Assembly (NCBI RefSeq): GCF_020510445.1
Contig: NZ_JAHBAG010000001.1
Coordinates: 3,014,501 to 3,078,500 of the forward strand
Length of the DNA: 64,000 nt
Reading direction: 5' to 3'
DNA from: Hydrogenophaga taeniospiralis
Lineage (GTDB): Bacteria; Pseudomonadota; Gammaproteobacteria; Burkholderiales; Burkholderiaceae_C
The notes under the pieces were generated by a model. That model saw nothing but the letters and a program-made list of their open reading frames with translations. It did no database searches and was not told the DNA's origin. The position numbers and the translations under genes were made by a program. Below are positions 46,437-55,189 of the stretch, piece after piece (the first letter of the stretch is position 1; the number at the start of each line of letters is the position of its first letter).

Positions 46437-46913
46437 TCAGGCGGCCTTCTTCAGGGTCTTGACCGCCTTGAGCACATCTTCCACATGGCCCGGCACTTTC
46501 AGTCCGCGCCATTCTTGCTTGAGCACGCCGTCAGGGCCAATCAGAAAGGTGCTGCGCTCGATGCCTTTGACCTTTTTGCCGTACATGATCTTGTTCTTGA
46601 CCACCCCAAACATGTGGCACATCTTTTCTTCGGTGTCGGCGATCAACTCGAACGGCAGTTCCAGCTTGGTCTTGAAGTCGTCGTGTGACTTCATGTTGTC
46701 ACGCGAGACGCCAAATACCTGGGCGCCCGCCTTGACGAAATCCTTGTATTTGTCGCGGAACTGCATGGCTTCGGTCGTGCAACCTGGCGTGTTGTCCTTC
46801 GGGTAGAAGTACAGCACGATGGTCTGGCCAAGGTGCGTCTGGTTGCTGACCTTGACGCCGCCGGTGGCCAGCGCTTCAAATTCGGGAATGGGTTTATTGA
46901 CAACGACTGCCAT
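46437..46913 (-). CDS. thioredoxin-dependent peroxiredoxin (Bcp/PrxQ type)
   Basis: A 158-residue PrxQ/Bcp peroxiredoxin, reducing peroxides with thioredoxin. Peroxidatic Cys45 is in YPKDNTPGCTTEA; the second Cys five residues on, used as resolving Cys in E. coli Bcp, is absent (the sequence continues MQFRDKY), and the only other Cys is Cys99 (EEKMCHMFG), so the mechanism is either 1-Cys or uses Cys99. The ATG at 46913 gives the normal family N-terminus. Monocistronic with its own terminator. Confidence 0.92.
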   Translation of the reverse strand: MAVVVNKPIPEFEALATGGVKVSNQTHLGQTIVLYFYPKDNTPGCTTEAMQFRDKYKDFVKAGAQVFGVSRDNMKSHDDFKTKLELPFELIADTEEKMCHMFGVVKNKIMYGKKVKGIERSTFLIGPDGVLKQEWRGLKVPGHVEDVLKAVKTLKKAA

Positions 46914-47158
46914 ACTGCGTGGGCCCCTGACGTAAGTTGGTGGTGATTCGTTGGCTTCCCGGTTGCATGATGCACGCCCTGCAGCTGCTCTGGCTTGCAA
47001 GGGGGCATGGCAGGAAACAATCGGGTATTTTACCCTGAATGGGCCCCTGGCGCTGAGAGACGGGAGTAACTGCCTGTCTGGTACCGGCGCTCGCGCGGCC
47101 ATTGGCGCCTCCGTAGCCGGCCACCCCGCCGGTCGGGCCGCAAACATCTGCCGCCGCG

Positions 47159-47551
47159 TCAGTTCTCCATCAGCAGGGCGGTGAGCACTCGGCGTCCTTC
47201 GCCGGCCAGGATGTTGTGGGTCCGGCAGGCGGCCAGGGTGTCCATGGTTTCCACGCCGATGCGTCGGTCGATCAGGCTCTGCAGCAGAGCGGGGCGCACG
47301 AATCGCAGCCGCGCACCGCTCCCGAACAGCACCAGTTCCGGCACCCATCCGGGCGGTAGCGCGGTATCTGTGAGCAACTGTTCAAAATGCGCGGCGCTCA
47401 GGTCTTCGAAGCGCGTGCAGGGCCAGGGCACCAGCAGCCCGCTCGACGACAGGACCAGGCTGTGCGCGTGGCGCTGGCCGTTGATGGCGATCCAGCCGTC
47501 GCCATAGGACGTGATGGTGTGCAGGTCCGGTTTGTCGGCGTGCAATTTCAT
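47159..47551 (-). CDS. Mth938-like domain protein
   Basis: A 130-residue protein of the Mth938/DUF498 type: INGQRHAHSLVLSSSGLLVP, the segment PELVLFGSGARLRFVRPALL and IGVETMDTLAACRTHNILAG then EGRRVLTALL. Bacterial relatives are small, uncharacterised proteins (the human relative is a mitochondrial complex I assembly factor, NDUFAF3). It is divergent from the aminotransferase gene and separated by about 160 bases. Function in bacteria unknown. Confidence 0.85.
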   Translation of the reverse strand: MKLHADKPDLHTITSYGDGWIAINGQRHAHSLVLSSSGLLVPWPCTRFEDLSAAHFEQLLTDTALPPGWVPELVLFGSGARLRFVRPALLQSLIDRRIGVETMDTLAACRTHNILAGEGRRVLTALLMEN

Positions 47552-47709
47552 CGGGATATGGCTCGGGGTTCGGGGGGTGATGACGCACCGTGAGGGTGCG
47601 GAACTGTGGTCAAATTGCAGGTTTTCCCCTGCTGGGCCTGCTGAATATAGCGTTTCGCCATGCCCTTGGCGTTTCCCCACTTATCCGACCGCTCCCGAAC
47701 GGAGGGACT

Positions 47710-48990
47710 TTGAAAACCATCCAGAAATCCGCCAAGCTTGCCAACGTCTGTTACGACATCCGGGGCCCCATCATGGACGCGGCCATCCGGATGGAGGAAG
47801 AGGGGCACAAGATCATCCGGTTGAACATCGGCAACATGGCACCGTTCGGGTTCGATGCTCCCGAAGAAATCCAGCAGGACATGATTCGCAACCTGCCGAA
47901 CTCGGCCGGGTACTCGGACAGCAAGGGGATTTTTGCGGCGCGCAAGGCGGTGATGCACGAGACGCAGAAACAGAATGTCAAGGGTGTCACGCTCGATGAC
48001 ATTTATCTCGGCAATGGCGCGAGCGAACTGATCGTGATGTCGGTCAATGCCCTGCTGGACGAGGGCGACGAGCTGCTCATGCCCGCGCCCGACTACCCGC
48101 TGTGGACGGCTGCGGTGAGCCTGTCGGGTGGCACGCCGGTGCATTACATGTGCGACGAGTCCAACGGCTGGATGCCCGATCTGGACGACATCCGCCGCAA
48201 GATCACGCCGGCCACCAAGGGCATCGTGGTGATCAACCCGAACAACCCGACCGGCGCGTTGTACTCGGACGACCTGCTCAAAGCCATCGTTGGACTCGCC
48301 CGTGAGCACGGTTTGGTGATCTTTGCCGACGAGGTCTACGACAAGGTGCTGTACGAAGGGGCGAAGCACACGGCGATCTCCAGCCTGTCCGAGGATGTGT
48401 TGACCCTGACGTTCAACTCCCTGTCCAAGAGTTACCGCTCCTGCGGCTACCGCGCCGGCTGGATGGTGGTGTCGGGCGATAAGAAGCCGGCTCGGGACTA
48501 CATCGAAGGCCTGAACATGCTCTCGAACATGCGCCTGTGTGCCAACGTGCCGGGTCAGTGGGCGATCCAGACCGCGCTGGGCGGGTACCAGAGCATCAAG
48601 GATCTGGTGTGTGAAGGCGGCCGGCTGCGCCGCCAGCGCGACCTGGCCTACGAGCTGATCACCGCCATCCCCGGTGTGAGCTGTGTCAAGCCTTCGGCCG
48701 CGCTGTACATGTTTCCGCGACTCGATCCGGCGGTGTACCCGGTCGAGGACGATCAGCAGCTGTTCCTGGAACTGCTCCAGGAAACCCGCGTGATGCTGGT
48801 GCAGGGCTCGGGTTTCAACTACCCGGACAACCAGCACTTTCGCATCGTGTTCCTGCCGCACGAGGACGATCTGCGCGAGGCCATTGGCCGGGTCGCGAAG
48901 TTCCTGGAGGGCTGGCGCAAGCGCCATGCGATTCAGCGCGCATCAATCGCCCCTGCGATCAGCAACACCGCGGACGCGGCGGCTCCCTAA
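47710..48990 (+). CDS. alanine-type pyridoxal phosphate aminotransferase
   Basis: A 426-residue class I aminotransferase closest in wording to AlaA/AlaT (glutamate-pyruvate transaminase): opening KTIQKSAKLANVCYDIRGPI, substrate/cofactor motifs VINPNNPTGALYS, ADEVYDKVLYEG, PLP lysine Lys240 in SLSKSYRSCGYRAGW, and a C-terminal FRIVFLPHEDDL. I use TTG at 47710 because relatives begin MKTIQKSAKL and GGAGGG lies just before it; no ATG or GTG fits. The Cys in SCGYR is in place of the more usual residue. It leads directly into hom and thrC, 62 bases upstream of hom, so it belongs to an amino-acid operon. Confidence 0.9.
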   Translation: MKTIQKSAKLANVCYDIRGPIMDAAIRMEEEGHKIIRLNIGNMAPFGFDAPEEIQQDMIRNLPNSAGYSDSKGIFAARKAVMHETQKQNVKGVTLDDIYLGNGASELIVMSVNALLDEGDELLMPAPDYPLWTAAVSLSGGTPVHYMCDESNGWMPDLDDIRRKITPATKGIVVINPNNPTGALYSDDLLKAIVGLAREHGLVIFADEVYDKVLYEGAKHTAISSLSEDVLTLTFNSLSKSYRSCGYRAGWMVVSGDKKPARDYIEGLNMLSNMRLCANVPGQWAIQTALGGYQSIKDLVCEGGRLRRQRDLAYELITAIPGVSCVKPSAALYMFPRLDPAVYPVEDDQQLFLELLQETRVMLVQGSGFNYPDNQHFRIVFLPHEDDLREAIGRVAKFLEGWRKRHAIQRASIAPAISNTADAAAP

Positions 48991-49052
48991 ACTCGAGCGG
49001 CCGGGTCCGGGTGGGCGCGGCGCCGACATTTTCCGAAGCAGAGAGAACAACG

Positions 49053-50375
49053 ATGAAACCGATCCAAGTAGGCCTGTTGGGCATAGGCACCGTGGGCAGC
49101 GGCACGTTCAACGTGCTGCAGCGCAACCAGGAAGAAATCCGCCGTCGTGCGGGTCGCGGCATTGAAATCACCATGGTGGCCGACCTCGATGTGGCCCGCG
49201 CCCAGAGCATCGTCGGCCCCAACGTGAAGGTGGTGAACGACGCGCGCGCCGTGATCGCCAACCCCGAGATCGACATCGTGATCGAGCTGATCGGTGGCTA
49301 CGGCATCGCCAAGGCCCTGGTGATGGAGGCCATTGCGGCGGGCAAGCACGTGGTCACCGCCAACAAGGCGCTGCTGGCCGTGCACGGCACCGAGATCTTC
49401 GCGGCGGCGTCGGCCAAGGGCGTGATGGTGGCGTTCGAAGCGGCGGTGGCCGGCGGCATTCCCATCATCAAGGCACTGCGCGAAGGCCTCACGGCCAACA
49501 GCATCCAGTGGATCGCCGGCATCATCAACGGCACCACCAACTTCATCCTGTCCGAGATGCGCGACAAGGGGCTGGACTTCGACGTCGTGCTCAAGGAAGC
49601 GCAGCGCCTGGGCTACGCCGAAGCCGACCCGACCTTCGACATCGAAGGCGTGGACGCGGCGCACAAGGTCACGCTCATGAGCGCGATCGCCTTCGGCATT
49701 CCGGTGCAGTTCGACAAGGCCTATGTGGAAGGCATCACGAAGCTGGGCGCCACCGACATCAAATACGCCGAACAACTCGGCTACCGCATCAAGCTGCTGG
49801 GCATCACCAAGCGCACCGACAAGGGCATCGAGCTGCGTGTGCACCCGAGCCTGGTGCCGTCCAAGCGCCTGATCGCCAACGTGGAAGGCGCGATGAACGC
49901 GGTGGTGGTGCAAGGCGATGCCGTGGGCACCACGCTGTACTACGGCAAGGGCGCGGGCAGTGAGCCCACCGCCAGCGCCGTGATCGCCGATCTGGTGGAC
50001 ATTACCCGCCTGCACACCGCCGACCCGCTGCACCGCGTGCCGCACCTGGCGTTCCAGCCCGATGCCATGAGCGACCTGAGCGTGCTGCCCATGAGCGAGG
50101 TGGTGACCAGCTATTACCTGCGCCTGCGCGTGGCCGACGAGGCCGGCGTGCTCGCCAAGGTGACCGGCCTGCTGGCCAACGCTGGTATCAGCATCGACGC
50201 GGTGCTGCAGCGCGAGGCCGACGAAGTGGGTGGCGAAGGTGCCACGTCCACCGATCTCATCATCCTCACGCACGACACGCGCGAAGGCACGATGAACGAG
50301 GTGCTGGCGCAGATGCAGGCGCTGCCGAGCGTGCTCGCGCCCATCACGCGGATACGAAAAGAAGAGCTGAACTGA
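49053..50375 (+). CDS. hom: homoserine dehydrogenase
   Basis: Homoserine dehydrogenase, 440 residues, reduces aspartate semialdehyde to homoserine with NAD(P)H. N-terminal Rossmann GLLGIGTVGSGTFNVL, catalytic-domain AGIINGTTNFILSEM and EAQRLGYAEADPTFDIEGVD, and a C-terminal ACT domain (YYLRLRVADEAGVLAKVTGL) that usually binds threonine for feedback inhibition. Separated from thrC by one base, the usual Burkholderiales hom-thrC operon. Complete. Confidence 0.97.
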   Translation: MKPIQVGLLGIGTVGSGTFNVLQRNQEEIRRRAGRGIEITMVADLDVARAQSIVGPNVKVVNDARAVIANPEIDIVIELIGGYGIAKALVMEAIAAGKHVVTANKALLAVHGTEIFAAASAKGVMVAFEAAVAGGIPIIKALREGLTANSIQWIAGIINGTTNFILSEMRDKGLDFDVVLKEAQRLGYAEADPTFDIEGVDAAHKVTLMSAIAFGIPVQFDKAYVEGITKLGATDIKYAEQLGYRIKLLGITKRTDKGIELRVHPSLVPSKRLIANVEGAMNAVVVQGDAVGTTLYYGKGAGSEPTASAVIADLVDITRLHTADPLHRVPHLAFQPDAMSDLSVLPMSEVVTSYYLRLRVADEAGVLAKVTGLLANAGISIDAVLQREADEVGGEGATSTDLIILTHDTREGTMNEVLAQMQALPSVLAPITRIRKEELN

Positions 50376-50376
50376 G

Positions 50377-51819
50377 ATGCTGTACCTCTCCACCCGCGGC
50401 CACCCGGACCGCAAACACTTTTGCGACATCCTGCTCGAAGGTCTGGCGCCCGATGGTGGTCTGTATTTGCCCGAGCGTTATCCGCAGGTGGACGCAGCCA
50501 TGCTGGCGCGTTGGCGCGGCGTGTTCAACGGCGGCGCGCCCGGTGGTTACGCCGCGTTGGCGTTCGAGGTGCTGTCGCTCTACATCGACGGCATTCCTGC
50601 CGCCGACCTGAAGGCGCTGTGCGACAAGACCTACACCGAGGCGGTGTACGGCACAGCAGCCATCGTGCCGTTGAAGCCGCTCGAAAAGGGCTTCTATCTG
50701 GAAGCCCTGTCCAATGGTCCGACGCTGGCCTTCAAGGACATGGCCATGCAGCTGCTGGGCAATCTGTTCGAGTACCAACTGGCGCGCCGCGGCGAAGAAC
50801 TCAACATTCTGGGCGCCACCAGCGGCGACACCGGCAGCGCGGCCGAATACGCCATGCGCGGCAAACACGGGGTGCGCGTCTTCATGCTCAGCCCGCACGG
50901 CCGCATGAGCCCGTTCCAGCAGGCCCAGATGTTCAGTCTGATGGACGAGAACATCCACAACATCGCGATCGAAGGCGTGTTCGACGACTGCCAGGACATC
51001 GTCAAGAACGTGTCGAACGACCTGGCGTTCAAGCGCCAGTACAAGATTGGCACCGTCAACTCGATCAACTGGGCGCGTCTGCTGGCGCAGGTTGTTTACT
51101 ACTTCGCGGGCTACTTCCAGGCGACCACGGGCAACGACCAGAAGGTGGACTTCACCGTGCCCAGCGGCAACTTCGGCAACGTCTGCGCCGGCCATGTGGC
51201 GCGCCAGATGGGCCTGCCGATCCAGACGCTGGTGGTGGCGACGAACGAAAACGACGTGCTTGATGAGTTCTTCCGCACCGGCGTCTACCGCGTGCGTTCG
51301 AGCGCTGACACGCACGAGACCTCCAGCCCGTCGATGGACATTTCCAAGGCCAGCAACTTCGAGCGCTTCGTGTTCGATCTGCTGGGCCGCGACGGCGCGC
51401 GGGTCAAGGCGCTGTTTGGCGACGCGCTGGCTCGCGAAGGCCGGTTCGATCTGGGCGGGGACCCGGTGTTCGCCGAAACGGCCAAACACTACGGCTTCGT
51501 CAGCGGCAAGAGCACCCACGCCGATCGCCTGGCGACCATCCGGGACACCTGGGCGCGTTTTGGCGTGATGATCGACACCCACACCGCCGACGGCGTGAAG
51601 GTCGCACGCGAGCACCCGAACCCGGCCGTTCCGATGATCGTGCTGGAAACGGCCCTGCCGATCAAGTTCGCCGAAACCATCGTCGAAGCGCTGGGCCGTG
51701 AACCGGACCGCCCGGCGAAGTTCGACGGCATCGAAGCCCTGCCCAAGCGGGTGCAGGTGATGCCGGCCGACACCGCGGCCGTGCAGGCGTACGTCGCGCA
51801 GCACTGTCCGCGCCCGTGA
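50377..51819 (+). CDS. thrC: threonine synthase
   Basis: Threonine synthase, 480 residues, converts O-phosphohomoserine to threonine with PLP. N-terminal YLSTRGHPDRKHFCDILLEG, PLP lysine Lys120 in NGPTLAFKDMAMQLLGN, the phosphate loop ILGATSGDTGSAAEYAMRGK, and VPSGNFGNVCAGHVARQMG. It belongs to the long (yeast/E. coli-like) class by length. Starts one base after hom and is followed after one base by mobB. Confidence 0.97.
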   Translation: MLYLSTRGHPDRKHFCDILLEGLAPDGGLYLPERYPQVDAAMLARWRGVFNGGAPGGYAALAFEVLSLYIDGIPAADLKALCDKTYTEAVYGTAAIVPLKPLEKGFYLEALSNGPTLAFKDMAMQLLGNLFEYQLARRGEELNILGATSGDTGSAAEYAMRGKHGVRVFMLSPHGRMSPFQQAQMFSLMDENIHNIAIEGVFDDCQDIVKNVSNDLAFKRQYKIGTVNSINWARLLAQVVYYFAGYFQATTGNDQKVDFTVPSGNFGNVCAGHVARQMGLPIQTLVVATNENDVLDEFFRTGVYRVRSSADTHETSSPSMDISKASNFERFVFDLLGRDGARVKALFGDALAREGRFDLGGDPVFAETAKHYGFVSGKSTHADRLATIRDTWARFGVMIDTHTADGVKVAREHPNPAVPMIVLETALPIKFAETIVEALGREPDRPAKFDGIEALPKRVQVMPADTAAVQAYVAQHCPRP

Positions 51820-51820
51820 C

Positions 51821-52354
51821 ATGAAAGTGGTCGGTTTCGCGGGCTACTCGGGCTCCGGAAAAACCACCCTGGTGGAGCAGCTGATCCCGGCGCTCAAGTC
51901 GCGCGGACTGCGTGTGTCGGTGGTCAAGCATGCCCACCACAAGTTCGACATCGACCATCCCGGCAAAGACACTTGGCGCCACCGCGAAGCCGGCGCTTTC
52001 GAGGTGGTGGCGGCTTCGTCGAAACGGCTGGTGTTGATGCGGGAGTTCGAGCAGTCCGCCGAGCTCTCGGTGCACCACCTGCTGGCCGAGCTCTACCCGG
52101 GTGTGGACTGGGTGCTGGTGGAGGGCTTCAAGAACAGCGATCTGCTCAAGATCGAGGTCTGGCGCGATGCCAGCGCCCGACCCGTGCAGTACACCGACGA
52201 CCCGTTCATCGTGGCGATCGCCACCGACAGCCCGGCGCAGCTGCCCGAGTCCACCCTGAGGCCCGTGCTGGATTTGAACGACGCCGACGGGGTGGCGGGC
52301 TGGCTGGTCGACAATGGGGCGCGGTTCGAATACAACCCGCAGGCGTATCTCTGA
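51821..52354 (+). CDS. mobB: molybdopterin-guanine dinucleotide adaptor protein MobB
   Basis: MobB, 177 residues, a GTP-binding adaptor that assists MobA in attaching GMP to molybdopterin. P-loop GYSGSGKT at residues 8-15, then VVKHAHHKFDIDHPGKDTWR and DWVLVEGFKNSDLLKIEV. It opens the Moco cluster mobB-moeA-moaD-moaE and lies one base after thrC, so it may be transcribed with the threonine genes. The 35-base gap to moeA shows no separate promoter. Confidence 0.95.
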   Translation: MKVVGFAGYSGSGKTTLVEQLIPALKSRGLRVSVVKHAHHKFDIDHPGKDTWRHREAGAFEVVAASSKRLVLMREFEQSAELSVHHLLAELYPGVDWVLVEGFKNSDLLKIEVWRDASARPVQYTDDPFIVAIATDSPAQLPESTLRPVLDLNDADGVAGWLVDNGARFEYNPQAYL

Positions 52355-52388
52355 CGCCGTACCGCCGACCACCTCCACACCGCCCGCC

Positions 52389-53672
52389 ATGACCGCTGCC
52401 GCCCCCAAATCCGCCCGAACGCCGTTGATGCCGCTGGACGACGCGCTGGCCGATCTGCTGCGCCGGGTCGAGCCCTTGTCCCGCCACGAAACCGTGGCCA
52501 CCTTCGAGGCCGACCGCCGGGTGCTGGCCGAAGACCTGATGTCCGAGCTGCATGTGCCGCCGCAGGACAACTCGTCCATGGACGGCTACGCCCTGCGCGC
52601 GGCCGACGTGGGCGAACCCGGCGTGGTGCTGCCGGTGTCGCAACGCATCGCGGCCGGACACGCGGGGGAAGCCCTGCGGCCCGGCACCTGCGCCCGCATC
52701 TTCACCGGCGCACCCCTGCCCGAGGGGGCGGACGCGGTGGTGATGCAGGAAGAAACGCGCGAGGTGGGGGGCGACCTGCATGGCGTGCACATCGACGCCG
52801 TGCCCACCCCGGGCCAGTGGGTGCGCCGGGCCGGGGAAGACGTGGCGCGCGGTGCGGTGGTGCTGGCCCGTGGCGAGAGGCTGACGCCCGCGAGCCTGGG
52901 TCTGGCCGCCAGCATTGGCCGCGCGCAGCTGCAGGTGCTGGCGCGCCCGCGCGTGGCCCTGTTTTCCACCGGCGACGAGCTGGTGATGCCGGGCGAGGTG
53001 GCCCCGCGGGACATGCCGCCCGGCGCCATCTACAACTCCAACCGCTTCTTCCTGCGCAGCCTGCTGCAGCGCCTGGGCTGCGAGGTGAGCGACCTGGGCA
53101 TCGTGCCCGACCGGCGCGAGGCCACGCTGGCCGCGCTCAAGACCGCGGCCGACCACCACGACCTGATCCTCACCAGCGGCGGCGTGTCGGTGGGCGAGGA
53201 AGACCACATCAAGCCCGCCGTGCAGCAGCTCGGCAGCCTGGACCTGTGGCAGATCGCCATGAAGCCGGGCAAGCCCTTCGCCTATGGCACCGTGCGGCGC
53301 GACGCCGGCGCGGGCATCGACGCTGCCCAGGCCTGCCACTTCATCGGTCTGCCGGGCAACCCGGTGTCCAGCTTCGTCACCTTCCTGCTGCTGGTGCGCC
53401 CCTTCCTGCTGCGGCTGCAGGGTGCGCGCGTGCCCACCTCCCAGCCGATCCTGCTGCCGGCGCATTTCGATCTGCCCCGCGCCGACAAGCGCCGCGAATT
53501 CCTGCGGGTGCGCCGCAATGGCGCCGGAGGGCTGGATCTGTTCGCCAACCAGAGTTCGGGTGTGCTGACCTCGGCCGTCTGGGGCGATGGCCTGGTGGAC
53601 CATCCGGCCGGGCGCACCATCGCGCGTGGCGACCTGGTGTCCTACATCTCATTTGCGGACCTGCTTGCATGA
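52389..53672 (+). CDS. moeA: molybdopterin molybdenumtransferase MoeA
   Basis: MoeA, 427 residues, inserts molybdate into adenylated molybdopterin. Motifs: VPPQDNSSMDGYALRAADVG, IFTGAPLPEGADAVVMQEE, LFSTGDELVMPGE, DLILTSGGVSVGEEDHIKPA, and the C-terminal GLPGNPVSSFVTF. The ATG at 52389 gives the normal N-terminus. Its stop overlaps the moaD start (ATGA). Confidence 0.96.
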   Translation: MTAAAPKSARTPLMPLDDALADLLRRVEPLSRHETVATFEADRRVLAEDLMSELHVPPQDNSSMDGYALRAADVGEPGVVLPVSQRIAAGHAGEALRPGTCARIFTGAPLPEGADAVVMQEETREVGGDLHGVHIDAVPTPGQWVRRAGEDVARGAVVLARGERLTPASLGLAASIGRAQLQVLARPRVALFSTGDELVMPGEVAPRDMPPGAIYNSNRFFLRSLLQRLGCEVSDLGIVPDRREATLAALKTAADHHDLILTSGGVSVGEEDHIKPAVQQLGSLDLWQIAMKPGKPFAYGTVRRDAGAGIDAAQACHFIGLPGNPVSSFVTFLLLVRPFLLRLQGARVPTSQPILLPAHFDLPRADKRREFLRVRRNGAGGLDLFANQSSGVLTSAVWGDGLVDHPAGRTIARGDLVSYISFADLLA

Positions 53673-53920
53673 AAGTTCAACTGCGTTATTTCGCGTCCAT
53701 CCGCGAAGCCATTGGCACCGGCAGCGAGTCGCTGGAAACGGCCGCCATCACGCTCGCGACCCTGCGCGACGAGCTGATCGCCCGCGGCGGTGCCTACGCC
53801 GAGGTCCTGGCGCATGGCCGCGCCGTGCGCGTGGCGCTCAACCAGACCATGAGCGACGAGGCCGCGGTGCTGAGCGACGGCGCCGAAGTCGGCTTCTTTC
53901 CGCCTGTGACGGGAGGCTGA
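53669..53920 (+). CDS. moaD: molybdopterin synthase small subunit MoaD
   Basis: MoaD, 83 residues, ubiquitin-like sulfur carrier; it ends in the essential Gly-Gly (FFPPVTGG) that is converted to a thiocarboxylate. Begins KVQLRYFASIREAIG. Overlaps the moeA stop by four bases and precedes moaE. Confidence 0.95.
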   Translation: MKVQLRYFASIREAIGTGSESLETAAITLATLRDELIARGGAYAEVLAHGRAVRVALNQTMSDEAAVLSDGAEVGFFPPVTGG

Positions 53921-53922
53921 GC

Positions 53923-54396
53923 GTGAATCCCCGCGTCAGCATCCAGACCGGCGACTTCGACCTCTCCACCGAAGTGGCTGCGCTGCGCGAGCAGGACAAG
54001 CGCGTGGGCGCGGTCTGCAGCTTCATCGGCACGGTCCGCGACCGCAACGATGGCCAGAGCATCCGCACCATGGAGCTGGAGCACTACCCCGGCATGACGG
54101 AAAAGGCGATCGAGGCCATGATCGACGAGGCGTTCAAGCGCTTCAACATCTACGCCGCGCGGGTGATTCACCGTGTGGGCCTGTTGCAGCCGCTGGACCA
54201 GATCGTGCTCGTGGCCGTGAGCTCGGCACACCGCGGCGAGAGCTTCCAGGCCTGCGAATTCCTGATGGACTACCTCAAGACCCAGGCGCCGTTCTGGAAA
54301 AAGGAACAGACGCCCGAGGGCGCGCGCTGGGTCGATGCCCGCGAAAGCGACGACGCGGCCCTGGCCAAGTGGGGCATTGAGAGCCGCAACGCCTGA
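53923..54396 (+). CDS. moaE: molybdopterin synthase catalytic subunit MoaE
   Basis: MoaE, 157 residues, joins with MoaD to convert precursor Z to molybdopterin. VCSFIGTVRDRNDGQSIRTM, ELEHYPGMTEKAIEAMIDEA, SSAHRGESFQACEFLMDYLK and the catalytic-lysine region APFWKKEQTP are present. GTG start at 53923 with GGAGG six bases upstream, inside the end of moaD. Last of the Moco genes in this cluster; moaA, moaC and mobA are not here. Confidence 0.95.
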   Translation: MNPRVSIQTGDFDLSTEVAALREQDKRVGAVCSFIGTVRDRNDGQSIRTMELEHYPGMTEKAIEAMIDEAFKRFNIYAARVIHRVGLLQPLDQIVLVAVSSAHRGESFQACEFLMDYLKTQAPFWKKEQTPEGARWVDARESDDAALAKWGIESRNA

Positions 54397-54403
54397 GCCG
54401 CGC

Positions 54404-55189
54404 ATGAACGACACCCTCTGCCTGAGCACGCAGGACATTGAAGCGATCGAGCGGGCCACGCTGGTGGCGGTGGCGCCCGAGCGGGTGGACGCCATCGACG
54501 GCTGGCTGCTGCCCATGGACAGCGGCACGGTCGGCCGGGCCCACAGTGCGGTGCCGCTGCACCACGGTGCACACGATCCGGCGCTGATCGACCGCATCGC
54601 ACAACGTTATCGGAACGCTGGCTTGCGGCCGGTGTTTCGCCTGCCGGATGTGCCCACCTTCGAGGCCTGGTGGCCGGCGTTGGCGGCGCGGGGTTTTCAG
54701 CGCAAGCAGCCGACGCTGACACAGACCGGCGCGTTGGCAGGCCTTCTGGGGCTGGCCCCCGACACCGAGGGTGTGTCGCTGGACCCGCGGCCCGATGCGG
54801 CCTGGATGGCGATGTTTCTGGGCGAAGGGCTGGACCCGGTGGACGGCGCGAGCCGCTCGCGCGCACTGTCGCGGGCCGAGGGCACGCTGTTCGGCAGTCT
54901 GCGTGTGGGGGGACAGACCGTGGCTTGCGGCGCCGCCTGTTACGCCGAGGGCTGGCTGAGCATGCACGGCCTGCGCACGGCGGCCAGCCAGCGCGGGCGC
55001 GGGCTTGCGGGTCGGCTGATCCGCGCCATGGCGCTGGAGGCGCAGCGCCGGGGCATTGCCCGGGTGTTCCTGCAGGTCGACGGCGCCAACGCGCCGGCGC
55101 TGGCGCTCTACCGCCGCGCTGGCATGACCACCGCCTGGTCCTACGCCTACTGGCGGCTGCCGGCCACCGCGACCGCCGCCGCGGGCTGA
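54404..55189 (+). CDS. GNAT family N-acetyltransferase
   Basis: A 261-residue protein whose C-terminal half is a GNAT domain: ACGAACYAEGWLSMHGLRTA, then the acetyl-CoA loop SQRGRGLAGRLIRAMALEAQ and QVDGANAPALALYRRAGMTT with the final YAYWRLP. The N-terminal half resembles a degenerate second GNAT fold (GWLLPMDSGTVGRAHSAVPL). The substrate is unknown. It begins seven bases after moaE, and its tail overlaps the convergent transporter gene by 43 bases. Confidence 0.85.
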   Translation: MNDTLCLSTQDIEAIERATLVAVAPERVDAIDGWLLPMDSGTVGRAHSAVPLHHGAHDPALIDRIAQRYRNAGLRPVFRLPDVPTFEAWWPALAARGFQRKQPTLTQTGALAGLLGLAPDTEGVSLDPRPDAAWMAMFLGEGLDPVDGASRSRALSRAEGTLFGSLRVGGQTVACGAACYAEGWLSMHGLRTAASQRGRGLAGRLIRAMALEAQRRGIARVFLQVDGANAPALALYRRAGMTTAWSYAYWRLPATATAAAG

